Assembly (NCBI RefSeq): GCF_902499075.1
Contig: NZ_CABVPP010000014.1
Span: forward strand, 54,735-118,734
DNA length: 64,000 nt
DNA from: Burkholderia pseudomultivorans
Lineage (GTDB): Bacteria > Pseudomonadota > Gammaproteobacteria > Burkholderiales > Burkholderiaceae
Direction of reading: 5' to 3'
Positions 53,297-63,603 of the stretch are shown piece after piece; the stretch's first letter is position 1; every line of letters begins with the position of its first letter. Below the pieces are notes generated by a model. It had not been told where the DNA came from and made no database searches. It was given only the letters and a program-made list of their open reading frames with translations. A program made the translations under genes and the position numbers.

Positions 53297-54445
53297 ATGT
53301 TGCTTCTCCGATCTTTAAGAGTCACGCTCACCGCTGCATGTTTGGCCACGACGCTCGGTGCTTGCGCGCTCTCTCCGGGTATGCGGTTCCAAGCCGATAA
53401 GCCAGTTGACCCGGGCGACGCCCAATCCGTTCCCCAAGTTCAGCAAATTACGCCGGCGCTGGTGCGTGAGCAGCAAGCCGCGCGCGAGGCTGAAAGCAGC
53501 GGCGTCACGCAATTGCTGGGCGAGCCCAAGCCATACAAGATTGGGCCCGGTGATGTGCTGTCGATCATTGCATGGGATCACCCCGAACTGGTGGTACCGA
53601 ACCTAACCTACACGATTGGTGATACGGCGGGCACGCTGCCGAGCGGCCCCGGACTGAGTACGCAATCCATCCCGGGCTTTGTTGTTGGAGATGACGGCAC
53701 TGTTCAATATCCGTACGTCGGCAAAGTTCGAGCGGTTGGGCAAACGGCATCTCAACTTCAGGCGTACTTGAAGAAGATACTGGTTCCATATTTGCGTAAT
53801 CCGCAGTTGACGGTCAGTGTCATCGCTTACCGTAGTAAGCGGATTTTCGTCGAAGGGCAAGTTGGTCAGCCTGGCGTCAAGCCGATCACCAATATTCCGA
53901 TGTCGCTTGCCGAGGCGCTCAGCGAAGCAAACGGTGTGGTGCCCGGATCGGGGGACACCAGCCGGATTCAGTTGCTGCGTGGCGGCAAGTCGTATCTGAT
54001 CAACTTGCCTGAGCTTGCGGAAAAGCAAATCGACGCGTCGAAGATTATGCTCGCCGACCAAGACGTCGTGCGTGTTCCGCCACAAACATACAACCAGGTA
54101 CTGGTGACGGGTGAAGTTTCGCGGCCGGTCTCGGTCTCCCTTCATGACGGGCGGCTCTCGCTCAACGAGGCGATTGGTGCAGCCTCGGGCGTGAACCCGA
54201 CCAGTGCTGAGCCGGCTGCGATTTACGTGATTCGTGCAACGCCGGACCCTGCGAAGCCGGATGTATTCAAGCTGGACAGTTCGTCCCCAGTCGGGTTCGC
54301 ACTTGCCGAGCACTTCCAGTTGAAGCCGAAAGATGTGGTTTATGTCGATGCAACCGGACTGACTCGCTGGAGCCGCGTGATGTCGCTGCTACTGCCGAGT
54401 GTTACCGGGGCGAGCGTCGGGCGTGCAGCGGTGGGAGGGTACTGA
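53297..54445 (+). CDS. wza: Polysaccharide export outer-membrane lipoprotein, Wza/OPX family
   Basis: A 382-residue protein with a lipoprotein signal: the hydrophobic core is followed by TLGACALSPGM, giving the lipobox LGA-C near residue 23. The PES (Poly_export) domain near 80-170 contains YKIGPGDVLSIIAWDHPELV and GDDGTVQYPYVGKVRAVGQT, and SLBB-type domains follow (FVEGQVGQPGVKPITNIPMS, VLVTGEVSRPVSVSLHDGRL). Octameric Wza forms the outer-membrane exit pore for capsule or exopolysaccharide and docks on Wzc. The last codons are a probable C-terminal helix (SRVMSLLLPSV). TGA overlaps the wzb ATG by one base. Confidence 0.93.
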   Translation: MLLLRSLRVTLTAACLATTLGACALSPGMRFQADKPVDPGDAQSVPQVQQITPALVREQQAAREAESSGVTQLLGEPKPYKIGPGDVLSIIAWDHPELVVPNLTYTIGDTAGTLPSGPGLSTQSIPGFVVGDDGTVQYPYVGKVRAVGQTASQLQAYLKKILVPYLRNPQLTVSVIAYRSKRIFVEGQVGQPGVKPITNIPMSLAEALSEANGVVPGSGDTSRIQLLRGGKSYLINLPELAEKQIDASKIMLADQDVVRVPPQTYNQVLVTGEVSRPVSVSLHDGRLSLNEAIGAASGVNPTSAEPAAIYVIRATPDPAKPDVFKLDSSSPVGFALAEHFQLKPKDVVYVDATGLTRWSRVMSLLLPSVTGASVGRAAVGGY

Positions 54446-54882
54446 TGGTTGCATCGATCCTTGTCGTATGCATTGGCAACATCTGTCGTAGTCCGATGGC
54501 GGAGGGGCTGTTGCGTACGCAATTACCTGGCGTGCGAGTGGAGTCGGCAGGGTTGTCTGCGCTTGTCGGGCGGTCTGCGGAGCCATATGCCGTTTCGTTG
54601 ATGGCGGATCAGGGCATCGATATCGGAGCGCATAGGGCTCGCCAGCTTGTGACGTCGCACTGTAAGGAGGTCGACCTGATTCTCGTCATGGACGAGGAGC
54701 AGCGGCGCGTCGTGCAGCAGAAGTATCCATTCGCGTTTGGCCGTGTCTTCCGCATCGGCCACTTTGAAGGATTCGACGTGCCCGATCCCTACAAGGGGAG
54801 CGAGGCAGAGTTCGCCGCAAGCGGCCAACTGATCGAGAAGGGGGTGTCCGGCTGGATTTCCAGGATTCGTTCGCTCTCGTAG
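54445..54882 (+). CDS. wzb: Low-molecular-weight protein-tyrosine phosphatase, Wzb-like
   Basis: A 145-residue phosphatase. VCIGNICRSPMAEGLLR at residue 7-23 contains the C(X)4-5-R(S/T) P-loop, and VPDPYKGSEAEFAASG at about 110 carries the acid catalyst Asp of the DPY motif. Wzb dephosphorylates the tyrosine cluster of the co-transcribed kinase Wzc, and cycling of that phosphorylation is needed for polymer assembly. It follows wza with a one-base overlap. Length and motifs are normal. The start is ATG 54445. Confidence 0.95.
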   Translation: MVASILVVCIGNICRSPMAEGLLRTQLPGVRVESAGLSALVGRSAEPYAVSLMADQGIDIGAHRARQLVTSHCKEVDLILVMDEEQRRVVQQKYPFAFGRVFRIGHFEGFDVPDPYKGSEAEFAASGQLIEKGVSGWISRIRSLS

Positions 54883-54977
54883 GACTTTCGCGCGATTGGA
54901 CTCGGATGATTCGGTCGCCCGCGATGCCGGCAAGAACGTAGCCGGCATTTTGAAACTCGCTAGTATGTGTCGTCACC

Positions 54978-57212
54978 ATGTCTTCAACTCATCAACCCGT
55001 CAACGATCCGAACAACGAATCCGACACTATCGACCTCACCGGCGTTCTGGATCTGCTCGTCGAAAATCGACTGCTGATTACGATTGTCGCTGCGCTGTTT
55101 GTGTTGATTGGAGGGCTCTATGCCTTTCTTGCGACGCCGATCTACGAGTCGAACATTGTCACGCAGATCGAAGACAGCCCGGACAGCTCGGCGAAAAGTC
55201 TGCTCGGCAACCTGTCTTCGATTTTCGACGTTAAGTCCTCTGCCGATACGGAAACTCAGATTCTCGGTTCGCGGCTCGTCGTGTCCGGAGCCGTCGATAC
55301 GTTGAAGCTGTACATCACGGCGGAGCCGAAGCGCTTCCCGTTGATTGGTGGCTGGATCTCCCGGCATTCAAAGTCGCTGTCGCGTCCTGGTTTTCTCGGC
55401 ATGGGCGGCTATACGTGGGGGCGGGAATCGATCGACGTCGATACGTTCGACGTGCCGTCTGATCTGTATGAGCACAAATATACGCTGACGTACTTGGGTA
55501 ACGACGAATACAGTCTGGCCGGCGATGGGCTCGACCAGCCTGTGCGCGGCAAGGTGGGCAAGCTTGAAACGATCCGATTTGGTGGTGGGGCGCTGCAGAT
55601 CAACGTTCGGTCCATCTCTGCGGAATCGGGTGCCGTGTTCTTGCTAAAGCGATATTCCCGTCAGCAAACAATCGATGAGCTCCAGAAGAATCTGAAGGTC
55701 CAATCGCTCGGCAAGGATTCGGACGTGATCTCCGCGTCGTTGCAGAGCGACGATCCCGAGCTGCTGGCCAAAACCCTGAACGAACTTGGCCATCAGTATG
55801 TGAAGCAGAACGCGGAGCGCAAAGCAGCACAGGCAGATCAGTCGCTGCAGTTCCTGATGATTCAGGAGCCGCAACGCCGACATGAACTCGACACTTCGGA
55901 AGAGCTCCTCAACGACTATCGTCACAAGCATGCGACCCTCCAGCTCGATGCTGAAGGCAAGATCATTCTCCAGCAATCGGCAGATGCTCAAACCAAGCTG
56001 CTCGAGCTGCGTCAAAAGCGCCAAGAGTTGATGACTCGATTTGGCGACTCGCATCCTGCAGTCGTTGCAATCAACGACCAGATCAACGCGGTACAGGCAA
56101 ACTTCGATCAGATCACCGATCGCATCAAGAGCATGCCGCTTGAGGAGCAGGGGCAATTGCGGCTCGAGCGTGATGTGCGCGTGAATACCGATCTGTACCT
56201 TGCTTTGCGCAATAACATCGAGCAGCTTCGTCTGCTCAAGGCAGGCAAGATCGGTAACGTACGCCTCGTTGACACGGCCTATCAGCCTGAACGCCCTGTT
56301 AAGCCGAAAAAGCTGCTTGTCGTTGCGGCATCGGGCATCTTGGGTTTGCTGGTCGGTATCGGGCTCGCAGCACTGCGCGAGACGCTGTTCCGTGGTGTCA
56401 CGGATCCCCATGCGCTTGAAGTGCATAGCGGCCTTAATGTGATCACGACAGTTCCTCATAGCAGGGCGCAAATTGAACTTGCAGGCCAACTCGATAATTC
56501 AGCTGGCCGGTCGCTGCTGCTCGTCAACGCTCACGCCGACGATCCCGCCATCGAAAGTCTTCGCAGTTTGCGAACCTCTCTGCAATTCTCGTTGCTGGAC
56601 GCTCGCAACAATGTGGTGATGGTGACCGGACCTGCACCTGGGGTCGGCAAGTCGTTCGTGTCTGCGAACCTGGCCGGGTTGTTTGCGATGTCAGATAAGC
56701 GCGTGCTGTTGATCGATGGAGATATGCGTCGCGGCCAGATTAACAAATACCTCGCCGTAACGCGGGAACGCGGGCTGGCGGAACTGCTCGGTGGTGCGAT
56801 CGACGTGACTGGAGCGACGCGTCGCGAGATCCTTCCTAATCTCGACTTCATCCCGACTGGCACGCTACCAGCTAACCCGGCCGAATTGCTGATGAATGGC
56901 CGTTTGAAGGACATCATCGCCGCGGCATCGCGTCAGTACGATCTCGTAGTGGTCGATGCACCGCCGGTACTCGCGGTGTCGGACGCGGAAATCATCGCGC
57001 CGCTGGCGGGCACCGTGTATTTGATCGCAATGTTTGGCAAAACTCGCACGGGCGAAATCAGCGAATCGGCGAAGCGACTTCGGCAGGCTGGCTCGGTCGT
57101 CACGGGGCTGTTGTTCAACGGCATGAAGGCACGAGGCGGTAAGTATTCGTACGGCGGGAAATACGCAACTTACCGATACATATCGTACAAATACGACACG
57201 AGAGATGAATAA
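54978..57212 (+). CDS. wzc: Chain-length determinant tyrosine kinase, Wzc-like
   Basis: A 744-residue inner-membrane BY-kinase. A helix at about 30-50 ([20 protein letters not shown]) and another at about 440 ([20 protein letters not shown]) bracket the periplasmic Wzz domain with coiled coil ([20 protein letters not shown]). The cytosolic kinase has Walker [21 protein letters not shown] near 550, A' [12 protein letters not shown] near 580 and Walker [15 protein letters not shown] near 660. The C-terminus holds a cluster of about nine tyrosines ([20 protein letters not shown]) for autophosphorylation. It controls polymer length and export with Wza and Wzb. It starts 95 bp after wzb; its end overlaps the ATG-57205 frame of the next gene. 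Confidence 0.95.
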   Translation: MSSTHQPVNDPNNESDTIDLTGVLDLLVENRLLITIVAALFVLIGGLYAFLATPIYESNIVTQIEDSPDSSAKSLLGNLSSIFDVKSSADTETQILGSRLVVSGAVDTLKLYITAEPKRFPLIGGWISRHSKSLSRPGFLGMGGYTWGRESIDVDTFDVPSDLYEHKYTLTYLGNDEYSLAGDGLDQPVRGKVGKLETIRFGGGALQINVRSISAESGAVFLLKRYSRQQTIDELQKNLKVQSLGKDSDVISASLQSDDPELLAKTLNELGHQYVKQNAERKAAQADQSLQFLMIQEPQRRHELDTSEELLNDYRHKHATLQLDAEGKIILQQSADAQTKLLELRQKRQELMTRFGDSHPAVVAINDQINAVQANFDQITDRIKSMPLEEQGQLRLERDVRVNTDLYLALRNNIEQLRLLKAGKIGNVRLVDTAYQPERPVKPKKLLVVAASGILGLLVGIGLAALRETLFRGVTDPHALEVHSGLNVITTVPHSRAQIELAGQLDNSAGRSLLLVNAHADDPAIESLRSLRTSLQFSLLDARNNVVMVTGPAPGVGKSFVSANLAGLFAMSDKRVLLIDGDMRRGQINKYLAVTRERGLAELLGGAIDVTGATRREILPNLDFIPTGTLPANPAELLMNGRLKDIIAAASRQYDLVVVDAPPVLAVSDAEIIAPLAGTVYLIAMFGKTRTGEISESAKRLRQAGSVVTGLLFNGMKARGGKYSYGGKYATYRYISYKYDTRDE

Positions 57213-57231
57213 TGACTCGAGGGAGAGCAAA

Positions 57232-58515
57232 GTGAACGTAGGTCTTTCGGATAACGCGAAGGTCGGTATCATCGGGCTCGGTTATGTTGGTTTACCGCTC
57301 GCTGTCGAATTTGGAAAGCGGCGGGATGTTGTCGGTTTCGATATCAATCAGCCGCGTATCAATGCGCTGAAGGAAGGGTATGATTCGACGCAGGAGGTGA
57401 GTGAGGCTGAACTAAAGGAAGCCGCTCGTCTTACGTTTACGAGCAGCCTGGATGATCTTCGCGACTGCTCGATTTATATTGCGACAGTGCCAACGCCAAT
57501 CGATGAGTACAAACGTCCGGACCTGACCGCGCTTTACCGCGCCAGCGAGAGCATTGGCAAGGTGCTGAAGAAGAATGACATCGTCATTTATGAATCGACG
57601 GTTTACCCGGGGGCAACGGAAGAAGAATGCGTGCCGGTTCTAGAGCGCGTATCGGGGCTCAAGTTCAATGTCGATTTCTTCGTTGGTTATAGCCCGGAGC
57701 GTATCAATCCGGGTGATAAAACGCATCGAGTTTCAAACATTCTCAAGGTGACGTCGGGGTCGACGCCCGAAGTCGCGGATATCGTGGACGCGTTGTATGC
57801 GGAGATTGTGACGGTCGGTACGCACAAGGCAAGCAGCATTCGGGTTGCCGAGGCGGCGAAGGTGATCGAGAACACTCAGCGCGACGTGAATATCGCACTG
57901 ATCAACGAGTTGTCGATGATTTTCAACCGAATGGGTATCGACACGCAGGCAGTGCTGGAAGCCGCCGGCACGAAGTGGAACTTTCTGCCGTTTCGTCCCG
58001 GGCTCGTCGGCGGCCATTGCATCGGTGTTGATCCGTATTACTTGACGCACAAGGCACAGGCTATCGGTTACCACCCGGAAGTTGTCCTTGCTGGACGTCG
58101 TGTGAACGACAACATGGGCATCTACGTTGCGTCGCAATTGGTGAAAGCACTATCCCGGCGCGGCACGGCGATGACAGGCATGCGCGTGCTCGTGCTGGGC
58201 TTCGCTTTCAAGGAAAACTGTCCGGATCTACGTAACACGCGCGTGATCGACATCGTTAATGAACTGCGTGAGTACGACGCAACCGTCGATGTATATGATC
58301 CGTGGGTTTCGGCGGAAGAGGCCCGTCACGAGTATGGTCTTTCGCTGACCGATGAGCCGGCTCGTGAGACTTATGATGCAATTATTCTGGCCGTCGCGCA
58401 CCGCGAATTTGCTGAAATGGGCGTCGATTCGGTTCGAGCGTTCGGGAAGCCCGGCCACGTGCTGTATGACCTGAAGTACGTGTTTCCGGCTGATGCGTCG
58501 GACATCCGCCTGTAA
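57232..58515 (+). CDS. tviB: UDP-N-acetyl-D-galactosamine/glucosamine 6-dehydrogenase, TviB/WbpO type
   Basis: A 427-residue nucleotide-sugar dehydrogenase. [20 protein letters not shown] near residue 10 binds [23 protein letters not shown] near 90, [16 protein letters not shown] near 120, and the catalytic-cysteine segment [20 protein letters not shown] near 260. It is close to Salmonella TviB along its length (for example [20 protein letters not shown]). With TviC it would make UDP-GalNAcA from UDP-GlcNAc for the polymer. The start is taken as GTG 57232, with GGGAG 7-8 bp upstream; ATG 57205 would add nine residues and overlap wzc by 8 bp but has no ribosome site. Confidence 0.93.
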   Translation: MNVGLSDNAKVGIIGLGYVGLPLAVEFGKRRDVVGFDINQPRINALKEGYDSTQEVSEAELKEAARLTFTSSLDDLRDCSIYIATVPTPIDEYKRPDLTALYRASESIGKVLKKNDIVIYESTVYPGATEEECVPVLERVSGLKFNVDFFVGYSPERINPGDKTHRVSNILKVTSGSTPEVADIVDALYAEIVTVGTHKASSIRVAEAAKVIENTQRDVNIALINELSMIFNRMGIDTQAVLEAAGTKWNFLPFRPGLVGGHCIGVDPYYLTHKAQAIGYHPEVVLAGRRVNDNMGIYVASQLVKALSRRGTAMTGMRVLVLGFAFKENCPDLRNTRVIDIVNELREYDATVDVYDPWVSAEEARHEYGLSLTDEPARETYDAIILAVAHREFAEMGVDSVRAFGKPGHVLYDLKYVFPADASDIRL

Positions 58516-58544
58516 CAACGCTGCACCTTCGCATTTTTATCGTC

Positions 58545-59591
58545 ATGACTAATCGTTACTCGACCGTATGCAGCGCGCTGACTGAACAGCCTCGGCGCTG
58601 GGTCATTACCGGTGCGGCAGGGTTCATCGGCTCAAACCTGCTCGAGACGCTGTTGAAGCTCAATCAGAACGTGGTCGGGCTGGATAATTTCTCCACCGGC
58701 TACCGTCACAATCTCGATGAAGTGCGTGACACGGTTACGCCAGAGCAATGGCGTAATTTCGAACTGGTGGAGGGCGACATTCGGAATCTCGCTGACTGCG
58801 CACGTGCCGTGGAAGGTAGCGACTACGTACTGCACCAGGCTGCGCTCGGTTCGGTGCCGCGCTCGCTGTTGGACCCAATCACGACTAACAGCGTGAATAT
58901 CGACGGGTTTCTCAACATGCTGGTGGCGGCGCGCGACGCGAAGGTGAAGAGTTTCACATATGCCGCGTCGAGTTCGACCTACGGTGATCATCCAGGGTTG
59001 CCGAAGGTCGAGGATCGTATCGGCAAGCCGCTGTCGCCCTATGCCGTGACCAAGTACGTCAACGAACTATACGCAGACGTGTTTGCCCGCAGCTACGGGT
59101 TCCGTTCGATCGGGTTGCGCTACTTCAACGTGTTCGGCAAGCGTCAGGATCCCGAAGGGGCCTACGCAGCTGTAATTCCCAAATGGACGGCTGCGCTGAT
59201 TCGCGGCGACGAGGTGATTGTTAACGGAGATGGTGAGACGAGCCGTGATTTTTGCTTCGTCGACAATGTCGTGCAGGCGAATATTCTGGCTGCGACGGCT
59301 GACGATGAGGCGAGGAACGAGGTGTATAACATCGCTGTCGGTGGTCGAACAACATTGAATCAGTTGTTTGACACGTTGAGGGCGGCGTTGAAAGCAAATG
59401 GTGTTGCATACGACAAACCTGCGACGCACGGAGCGGTACGCCCAGGTGACGTTAGGCACTCGCAGGCTAGCATCGAAAAAGCGGAAAGACTCTTAGGTTA
59501 TTCGAATCCTATCGATTTTATCAGCGGGATCGGTCGGGCCATGCCGTGGTATGTTTCCTGTTTGACGACCGAATTACATATGAAGGGATGA
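58545..59591 (+). CDS. tviC: UDP-N-acetylglucosamine 4-epimerase, TviC/WbpP type
   Basis: A 348-residue extended [22 protein letters not shown] near residue 22 is the NAD motif GxxGxx[20 protein letters not shown] near 90, [20 protein letters not shown] near 142, and the catalytic [20 protein letters not shown] (YxxxK) near 168. It resembles TviC of Salmonella and WbpP of Pseudomonas, which prefer N-acetylated substrates. It interconverts UDP-GlcNAc and UDP-GalNAc, feeding TviB. It lies 29 bp after tviB and its TGA overlaps the next ATG (59588-59591), so the flippase is coupled. Confidence 0.93.
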   Translation: MTNRYSTVCSALTEQPRRWVITGAAGFIGSNLLETLLKLNQNVVGLDNFSTGYRHNLDEVRDTVTPEQWRNFELVEGDIRNLADCARAVEGSDYVLHQAALGSVPRSLLDPITTNSVNIDGFLNMLVAARDAKVKSFTYAASSSTYGDHPGLPKVEDRIGKPLSPYAVTKYVNELYADVFARSYGFRSIGLRYFNVFGKRQDPEGAYAAVIPKWTAALIRGDEVIVNGDGETSRDFCFVDNVVQANILAATADDEARNEVYNIAVGGRTTLNQLFDTLRAALKANGVAYDKPATHGAVRPGDVRHSQASIEKAERLLGYSNPIDFISGIGRAMPWYVSCLTTELHMKG

Positions 59592-60973
59592 GAGGTGTGC
59601 TAAGAAAGGCGCTGAACATGTTTCCCATGTTTCGGAGTGACTGGATCCGTACTCGAATACGTGGCTTAAGCGCCGATCATCTGCGTATTGCACGCAGTGC
59701 GATCTGGGTTTCCTTGTTCGTACTATTGGGGAAATCTGCTGGCGCAATGAAGGAAATGGCAATTGCATACCGATATGGCGTCGGAACGATCGTCGATGCA
59801 TACCAGCTAACCTTTACGTTAATTACTTGGTTGCCCAGCACTGCTGTTACTGTGCTCGGAACGGTATTGATCCCAGCGCTAGTGCGGTTACGCGATCAAG
59901 ACGAGACGGAGAGAGCCAATTTCCTCGGCGAGCTGCAAGGATGGTCGCTACTGATCGGATTACTGTTTGCTGGTCTTTTATATCTGTGCTGGGGGCCAGC
60001 TGTTCAGGTAATGGGCGGAAGCCTTTCGCCGGAAACGCGACAAATGTCGCTGAGATTGATGGTGGGTATGTTGCCAATTGGCATACTGACGCTATGGATC
60101 AGCGTGCAAGCGGCAAGGTTGCAGTCACGTGAACGGCATGTCAACACGTTGCTGGAGTGCGTTCCGGCCGGAACATTGTTCATCGCGACGTTGTTATTTG
60201 GAACGGGCGGGTCAATCACACCGCTAATATACGGTACGTCTTTAGGCTTTATCATCCAATTTTTGTGGTTGTCAGTGCTCGCACGACGAGCGGATGGTAT
60301 TCGTCCGCGACTTAAATTTTCACTCGGTTCAAAAGAATGGCCATTTATCTGGCATGCGGCTGGTGTTTATATGCTCGGTCAGGTGGCTATGAATGCCGTG
60401 ACGCCTCTTGATCAGTATTTCGTTGCCCATCTGGGTGACGGGATGGTTGCAACACTTGGCTACGCAAACCGAGTATTGGCTCTGATATTGGGAATGGGTG
60501 CGTTAGCGATTAGTCGTGCTACTTTGCCGGTATTTTCCGATATCCGAACAAAGGGAGATCATCATCGTGCGCGTGAAGTTGCACTGAAATGGACTGCCGT
60601 GATGTTTTTTGGAAGTTTTTTTGTTGTTTTTTTTGCCGGCATATTCTCGGAGCATGCAATCAGATTTTTGTTCCAGCGCGGAGCATTTGCCGCGAAAGAC
60701 ACAATCGAGGTCGCAAGAATATTTCGTTGGAATCTAGTTCAGGTGCCTTTCTATTTCGCTGCGCCTGTTATGCTCCAGTTGATGGCGAGTCAGGGGCGAT
60801 TTAAGGTTATGGCATCCATAGCCGTATTGAGTTTTTTTGTTAAGGCGTTAATGAACTTGCTACTCGTGCAGTGGCTGGACGTAAGGGGTATCGTCCTCGC
60901 AACGGCCGCTATGTATGCGAGTTCGTTAGCGTGCTATCTCATCGTAGCCCTGCGGCTGGGGCGAGATGAGTAA
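59588..60973 (+). CDS. MurJ/Wzx-superfamily lipid-linked oligosaccharide flippase
   Basis: A 461-residue membrane protein with about 13-14 hydrophobic segments. The features [20 protein letters not shown] near 45, [20 protein letters not shown] and [20 protein letters not shown] around 270-310, and [20 protein letters not shown] near 355 match MurJ-type (MVF) flippases. In this context it should flip the undecaprenyl-linked repeat unit and fill the Wzx role. ATG 59588 is chosen for the four-base overlap with tviC; ATG 59546 and 59618 are alternatives. G+C is clearly lower than in wza-wzc. Confidence 0.82.
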   Translation: MRGVLRKALNMFPMFRSDWIRTRIRGLSADHLRIARSAIWVSLFVLLGKSAGAMKEMAIAYRYGVGTIVDAYQLTFTLITWLPSTAVTVLGTVLIPALVRLRDQDETERANFLGELQGWSLLIGLLFAGLLYLCWGPAVQVMGGSLSPETRQMSLRLMVGMLPIGILTLWISVQAARLQSRERHVNTLLECVPAGTLFIATLLFGTGGSITPLIYGTSLGFIIQFLWLSVLARRADGIRPRLKFSLGSKEWPFIWHAAGVYMLGQVAMNAVTPLDQYFVAHLGDGMVATLGYANRVLALILGMGALAISRATLPVFSDIRTKGDHHRAREVALKWTAVMFFGSFFVVFFAGIFSEHAIRFLFQRGAFAAKDTIEVARIFRWNLVQVPFYFAAPVMLQLMASQGRFKVMASIAVLSFFVKALMNLLLVQWLDVRGIVLATAAMYASSLACYLIVALRLGRDE

Positions 60974-61057
60974 AGCGCCAAGAGACGTAACGCATCGTGC
61001 CGGATACGCGCATGGCTCAAATAGCGCTGAACGATTAATTGCTTGCTGGTAAGAGTT

Positions 61058-62170
61058 ATGAAGATTGTTTTGGTTGTGAGTTCGATGCGGAGCGGCGGGG
61101 CTGAACGTGTCGCGTCCACGCTTGCCAATGCTTGGGCGCAGTACGGTCACTCGGTGACTATAATTGCAACGTACAGTGGCGGTGGCGAGTGTTTCTATTC
61201 GCTGGATTACAGTATTCGTCTTATATATTTGGCTGAGACGTCACGAATCGCGCGATCAAAACTAACTGGCTATTTTGTAAGATTACGAGCGTTGCGGAAG
61301 TTGATTTGTGATATAGGCCCGGATGTGGTTATTTCATTTCTTACTAATGTAAATGTATCTACAATCGCTGCGACGGTAGGGCTCCGCGTTCCTATTATTG
61401 CGTGCGAACATAACAATCCGCTTTCCGATGGTCGGTCGCCACTTTGGAGGTGGTTGGTTAGGTTGACATACCCTCAAGCTAATTTGATAACACTGTTAAC
61501 GGAAAGTGTTGTTGATCGATTTAGGAAGAATATACCGGGCGTAAAGCGGATTGCGGTTATGCCTAACCCTTTACCCAATGATCTGTTAGCAATGCCGCTC
61601 GTTACGCATGCGGAAAAGAAAACGCGACAGATAATTGCCGTAGGACGCTTACACGCTCAGAAGCAATTCGATCATTTGATCTCGGTCTTTGGCTTGTTGG
61701 CAAGAGATTTCCCCGATTGGAATTTATCAATTTGGGGGGATGGTCCGTTGCGAGCATCTCTCGGCGCTCAAATTCAGGCAGCCGGATTGAACGAGAGGGT
61801 ATCTCTACCTGGACTCTCCACGCAACTTTGGCAAGAAATGACCAAGGCAGATATTTTTGTTCTTTCGTCTCGCTTCGAGGGAATGCCAATGGTGATGATG
61901 GAGAGCATGGCGCTCGGCTTACCGGTTGCTGCGTATGATTGTCCGAGTGGTCCTCGCGAATTAACGCAAGATGGTAAGTGCGGGCTATTGGTTCCATCGG
62001 GCGATATCGATCGTCTTGCAGTTGCGCTTCGACAGTTAATGAGTGACGCCACATTGCGACAAGATCTTGGTCGAAAGGCCGCGGATGCGATGAGAAGTAA
62101 TTTTTCTATTTCAATCATTATGAAAAAATGGGACGATTTGTTTGAGGGGATTGGGGTTAAGATTCGTTAA
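61058..62170 (+). CDS. Family 4 glycosyltransferase (GT-B)
   Basis: A 370-residue cytosolic glycosyltransferase. MKIVLVVSSMRSGGAERVAS is the GT4 N-terminus, ACEHNNPLSDGR is near 120, IIAVGRLHAQKQFDHLISVF near 195 starts the second Rossmann fold, and the nucleotide-sugar site is VLSSRFEGMPMVMMESMALG near 275 (E-x7-E). It would add one sugar of the repeat unit onto the undecaprenyl-linked acceptor. ATG 61058 is chosen over 61043 because AAGAG precedes it. Donor and linkage are unknown. G+C content is low for this genome. Confidence 0.88.
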   Translation: MKIVLVVSSMRSGGAERVASTLANAWAQYGHSVTIIATYSGGGECFYSLDYSIRLIYLAETSRIARSKLTGYFVRLRALRKLICDIGPDVVISFLTNVNVSTIAATVGLRVPIIACEHNNPLSDGRSPLWRWLVRLTYPQANLITLLTESVVDRFRKNIPGVKRIAVMPNPLPNDLLAMPLVTHAEKKTRQIIAVGRLHAQKQFDHLISVFGLLARDFPDWNLSIWGDGPLRASLGAQIQAAGLNERVSLPGLSTQLWQEMTKADIFVLSSRFEGMPMVMMESMALGLPVAAYDCPSGPRELTQDGKCGLLVPSGDIDRLAVALRQLMSDATLRQDLGRKAADAMRSNFSISIIMKKWDDLFEGIGVKIR

Positions 62171-62262
62171 TATATTTTATCTGCTTGGGCGTATTTTTTG
62201 CCGGCCAGGTAATGCTTCTTGGCTTTGGTTATTAATCTGAGTGAGTGGATGGAAGTTAAGCT

Positions 62263-63417
62263 ATGGCCAAGATAGTTCTTTTTGCAAATACGGATTGGTA
62301 TATTTACAATTTTCGCCTCCCGCTTGCAATTGCATTGCGCGAGTCCGGGCACGAGGTCACTTTGATTTCTCCGCCTGGAGAGTACGGAGAAAAACTTCAG
62401 GCCTTGGGGTTTCACTGGTTAGCGATGCCAATGGATCGACGTAGCTTGAATCCCTTGAAGGAATTTTCTGTTATTTTGTGGTTGATGAAATTTCTTCGGG
62501 ATAAAAAGCCGGACTTGATTCATGGATTTACGATAAAATGCGCGATCTACGGCGCGATTTCGGGGAAATTAGCCTCGGTTCCCGCTCGTGTCAATGCAAT
62601 TGCCGGAATGGGATATGTATTTACTAGCGTGGATATTCGTGCGCGATTACTTAAGCCATTTGTGAGTTGGTTGATGCGGTTTGCATTAAATGGTCGGAAT
62701 AGTTTGTTGATTCTGCAAAATCCGGATGACGTGTCATTTTTTCAAAGTGAGAAGCTTGTTGAGCCTCAGCGTATTCGATTGATCAAGGGGTCGGGAGTGA
62801 ATTGCGATCGATTCAATATTCCCCAGAAATATAGAGGCGATGCGGAAAAAGCCGATAATTTGAGACCACTCAACGTCTTACTGGCAGCACGACTTCTTTG
62901 GGATAAGGGCGTGGCAGAGTATATTGACGCTGCCCGAATCAGTCGCTCGAAAGGACTATCGGTTAGATTTTTTCTTGCGGGCGCGGCTGACGACGGTAAT
63001 CCATCTGCAGTTAGCCACGAGCTCGTTCAACAATGGGTTGATGAGGGCCTGATCGAATGGCTTGGCCATGTTAGCGATATGCCGGCATTGTTGGCACAAA
63101 TGGACGTCATGGCGCTCCCCAGTTATCGAGAGGGCCTACCCAAGACACTTATTGAAGCCGGGGCTTGCGGGTTGGCATTGCTTACAACCGATGCACCTGG
63201 CTGTCGTGAGGTAGTGAGTGAAAATGGAGTGGACGGATTGAGCATTCCAGTTCGTGACAGCGTCTCGTTGGCGAAAGGAATTGAGCAACTGGTAAAGGAT
63301 CGTGAATTGTGCCGGCGTCTTGGGCACGCGGCTCGGAAGAAAGTGCTTGAAGAATTCGAAGAAAGAATCGTAATTCGTAAAACCCTAGATGCTTATCGAG
63401 AGTTACTTAAATTATAG
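62263..63417 (+). CDS. Family 4 glycosyltransferase (GT-B), PglA/N,N'-diacetylbacillosaminyl-acceptor-like
   Basis: A 384-residue GT4 protein. IVLFANTDWYIYNFRLPLAI and GHEVTLISPPGEYGEKLQAL are the typical start of the PglA group of capsule and N-glycan transferases. KGSGVNCDRFNIPQKY near 178, and LLAARLLWDKGVAEYIDAAR near 207 follow, and the donor site is ALPSYREGLPKTLIEAGACG near 285 (E-x7-E). In PglA enzymes the donor is UDP-GalNAc, which the cluster could supply through TviC; this link is inference. It lies 92 bp downstream of the other transferase. Confidence 0.86.
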   Translation: MAKIVLFANTDWYIYNFRLPLAIALRESGHEVTLISPPGEYGEKLQALGFHWLAMPMDRRSLNPLKEFSVILWLMKFLRDKKPDLIHGFTIKCAIYGAISGKLASVPARVNAIAGMGYVFTSVDIRARLLKPFVSWLMRFALNGRNSLLILQNPDDVSFFQSEKLVEPQRIRLIKGSGVNCDRFNIPQKYRGDAEKADNLRPLNVLLAARLLWDKGVAEYIDAARISRSKGLSVRFFLAGAADDGNPSAVSHELVQQWVDEGLIEWLGHVSDMPALLAQMDVMALPSYREGLPKTLIEAGACGLALLTTDAPGCREVVSENGVDGLSIPVRDSVSLAKGIEQLVKDRELCRRLGHAARKKVLEEFEERIVIRKTLDAYRELLKL

Positions 63418-63603
63418 CTTATGTGATGTGGAAATTTATAAGTGGTAGTGCTGTCAGCGCAGTCACACGCGGTTCGCGATATTGTTATTGTTAGATGGAA
63501 TAGGAAGGAATGCCTCTTGATGATCTGAGTGCTGATGTTTCTTGATTGCGAAAGACTTTGCACTAATTGTTGCGTTATTCCATCGAGTGAGGATGGGCTT
63601 TCA

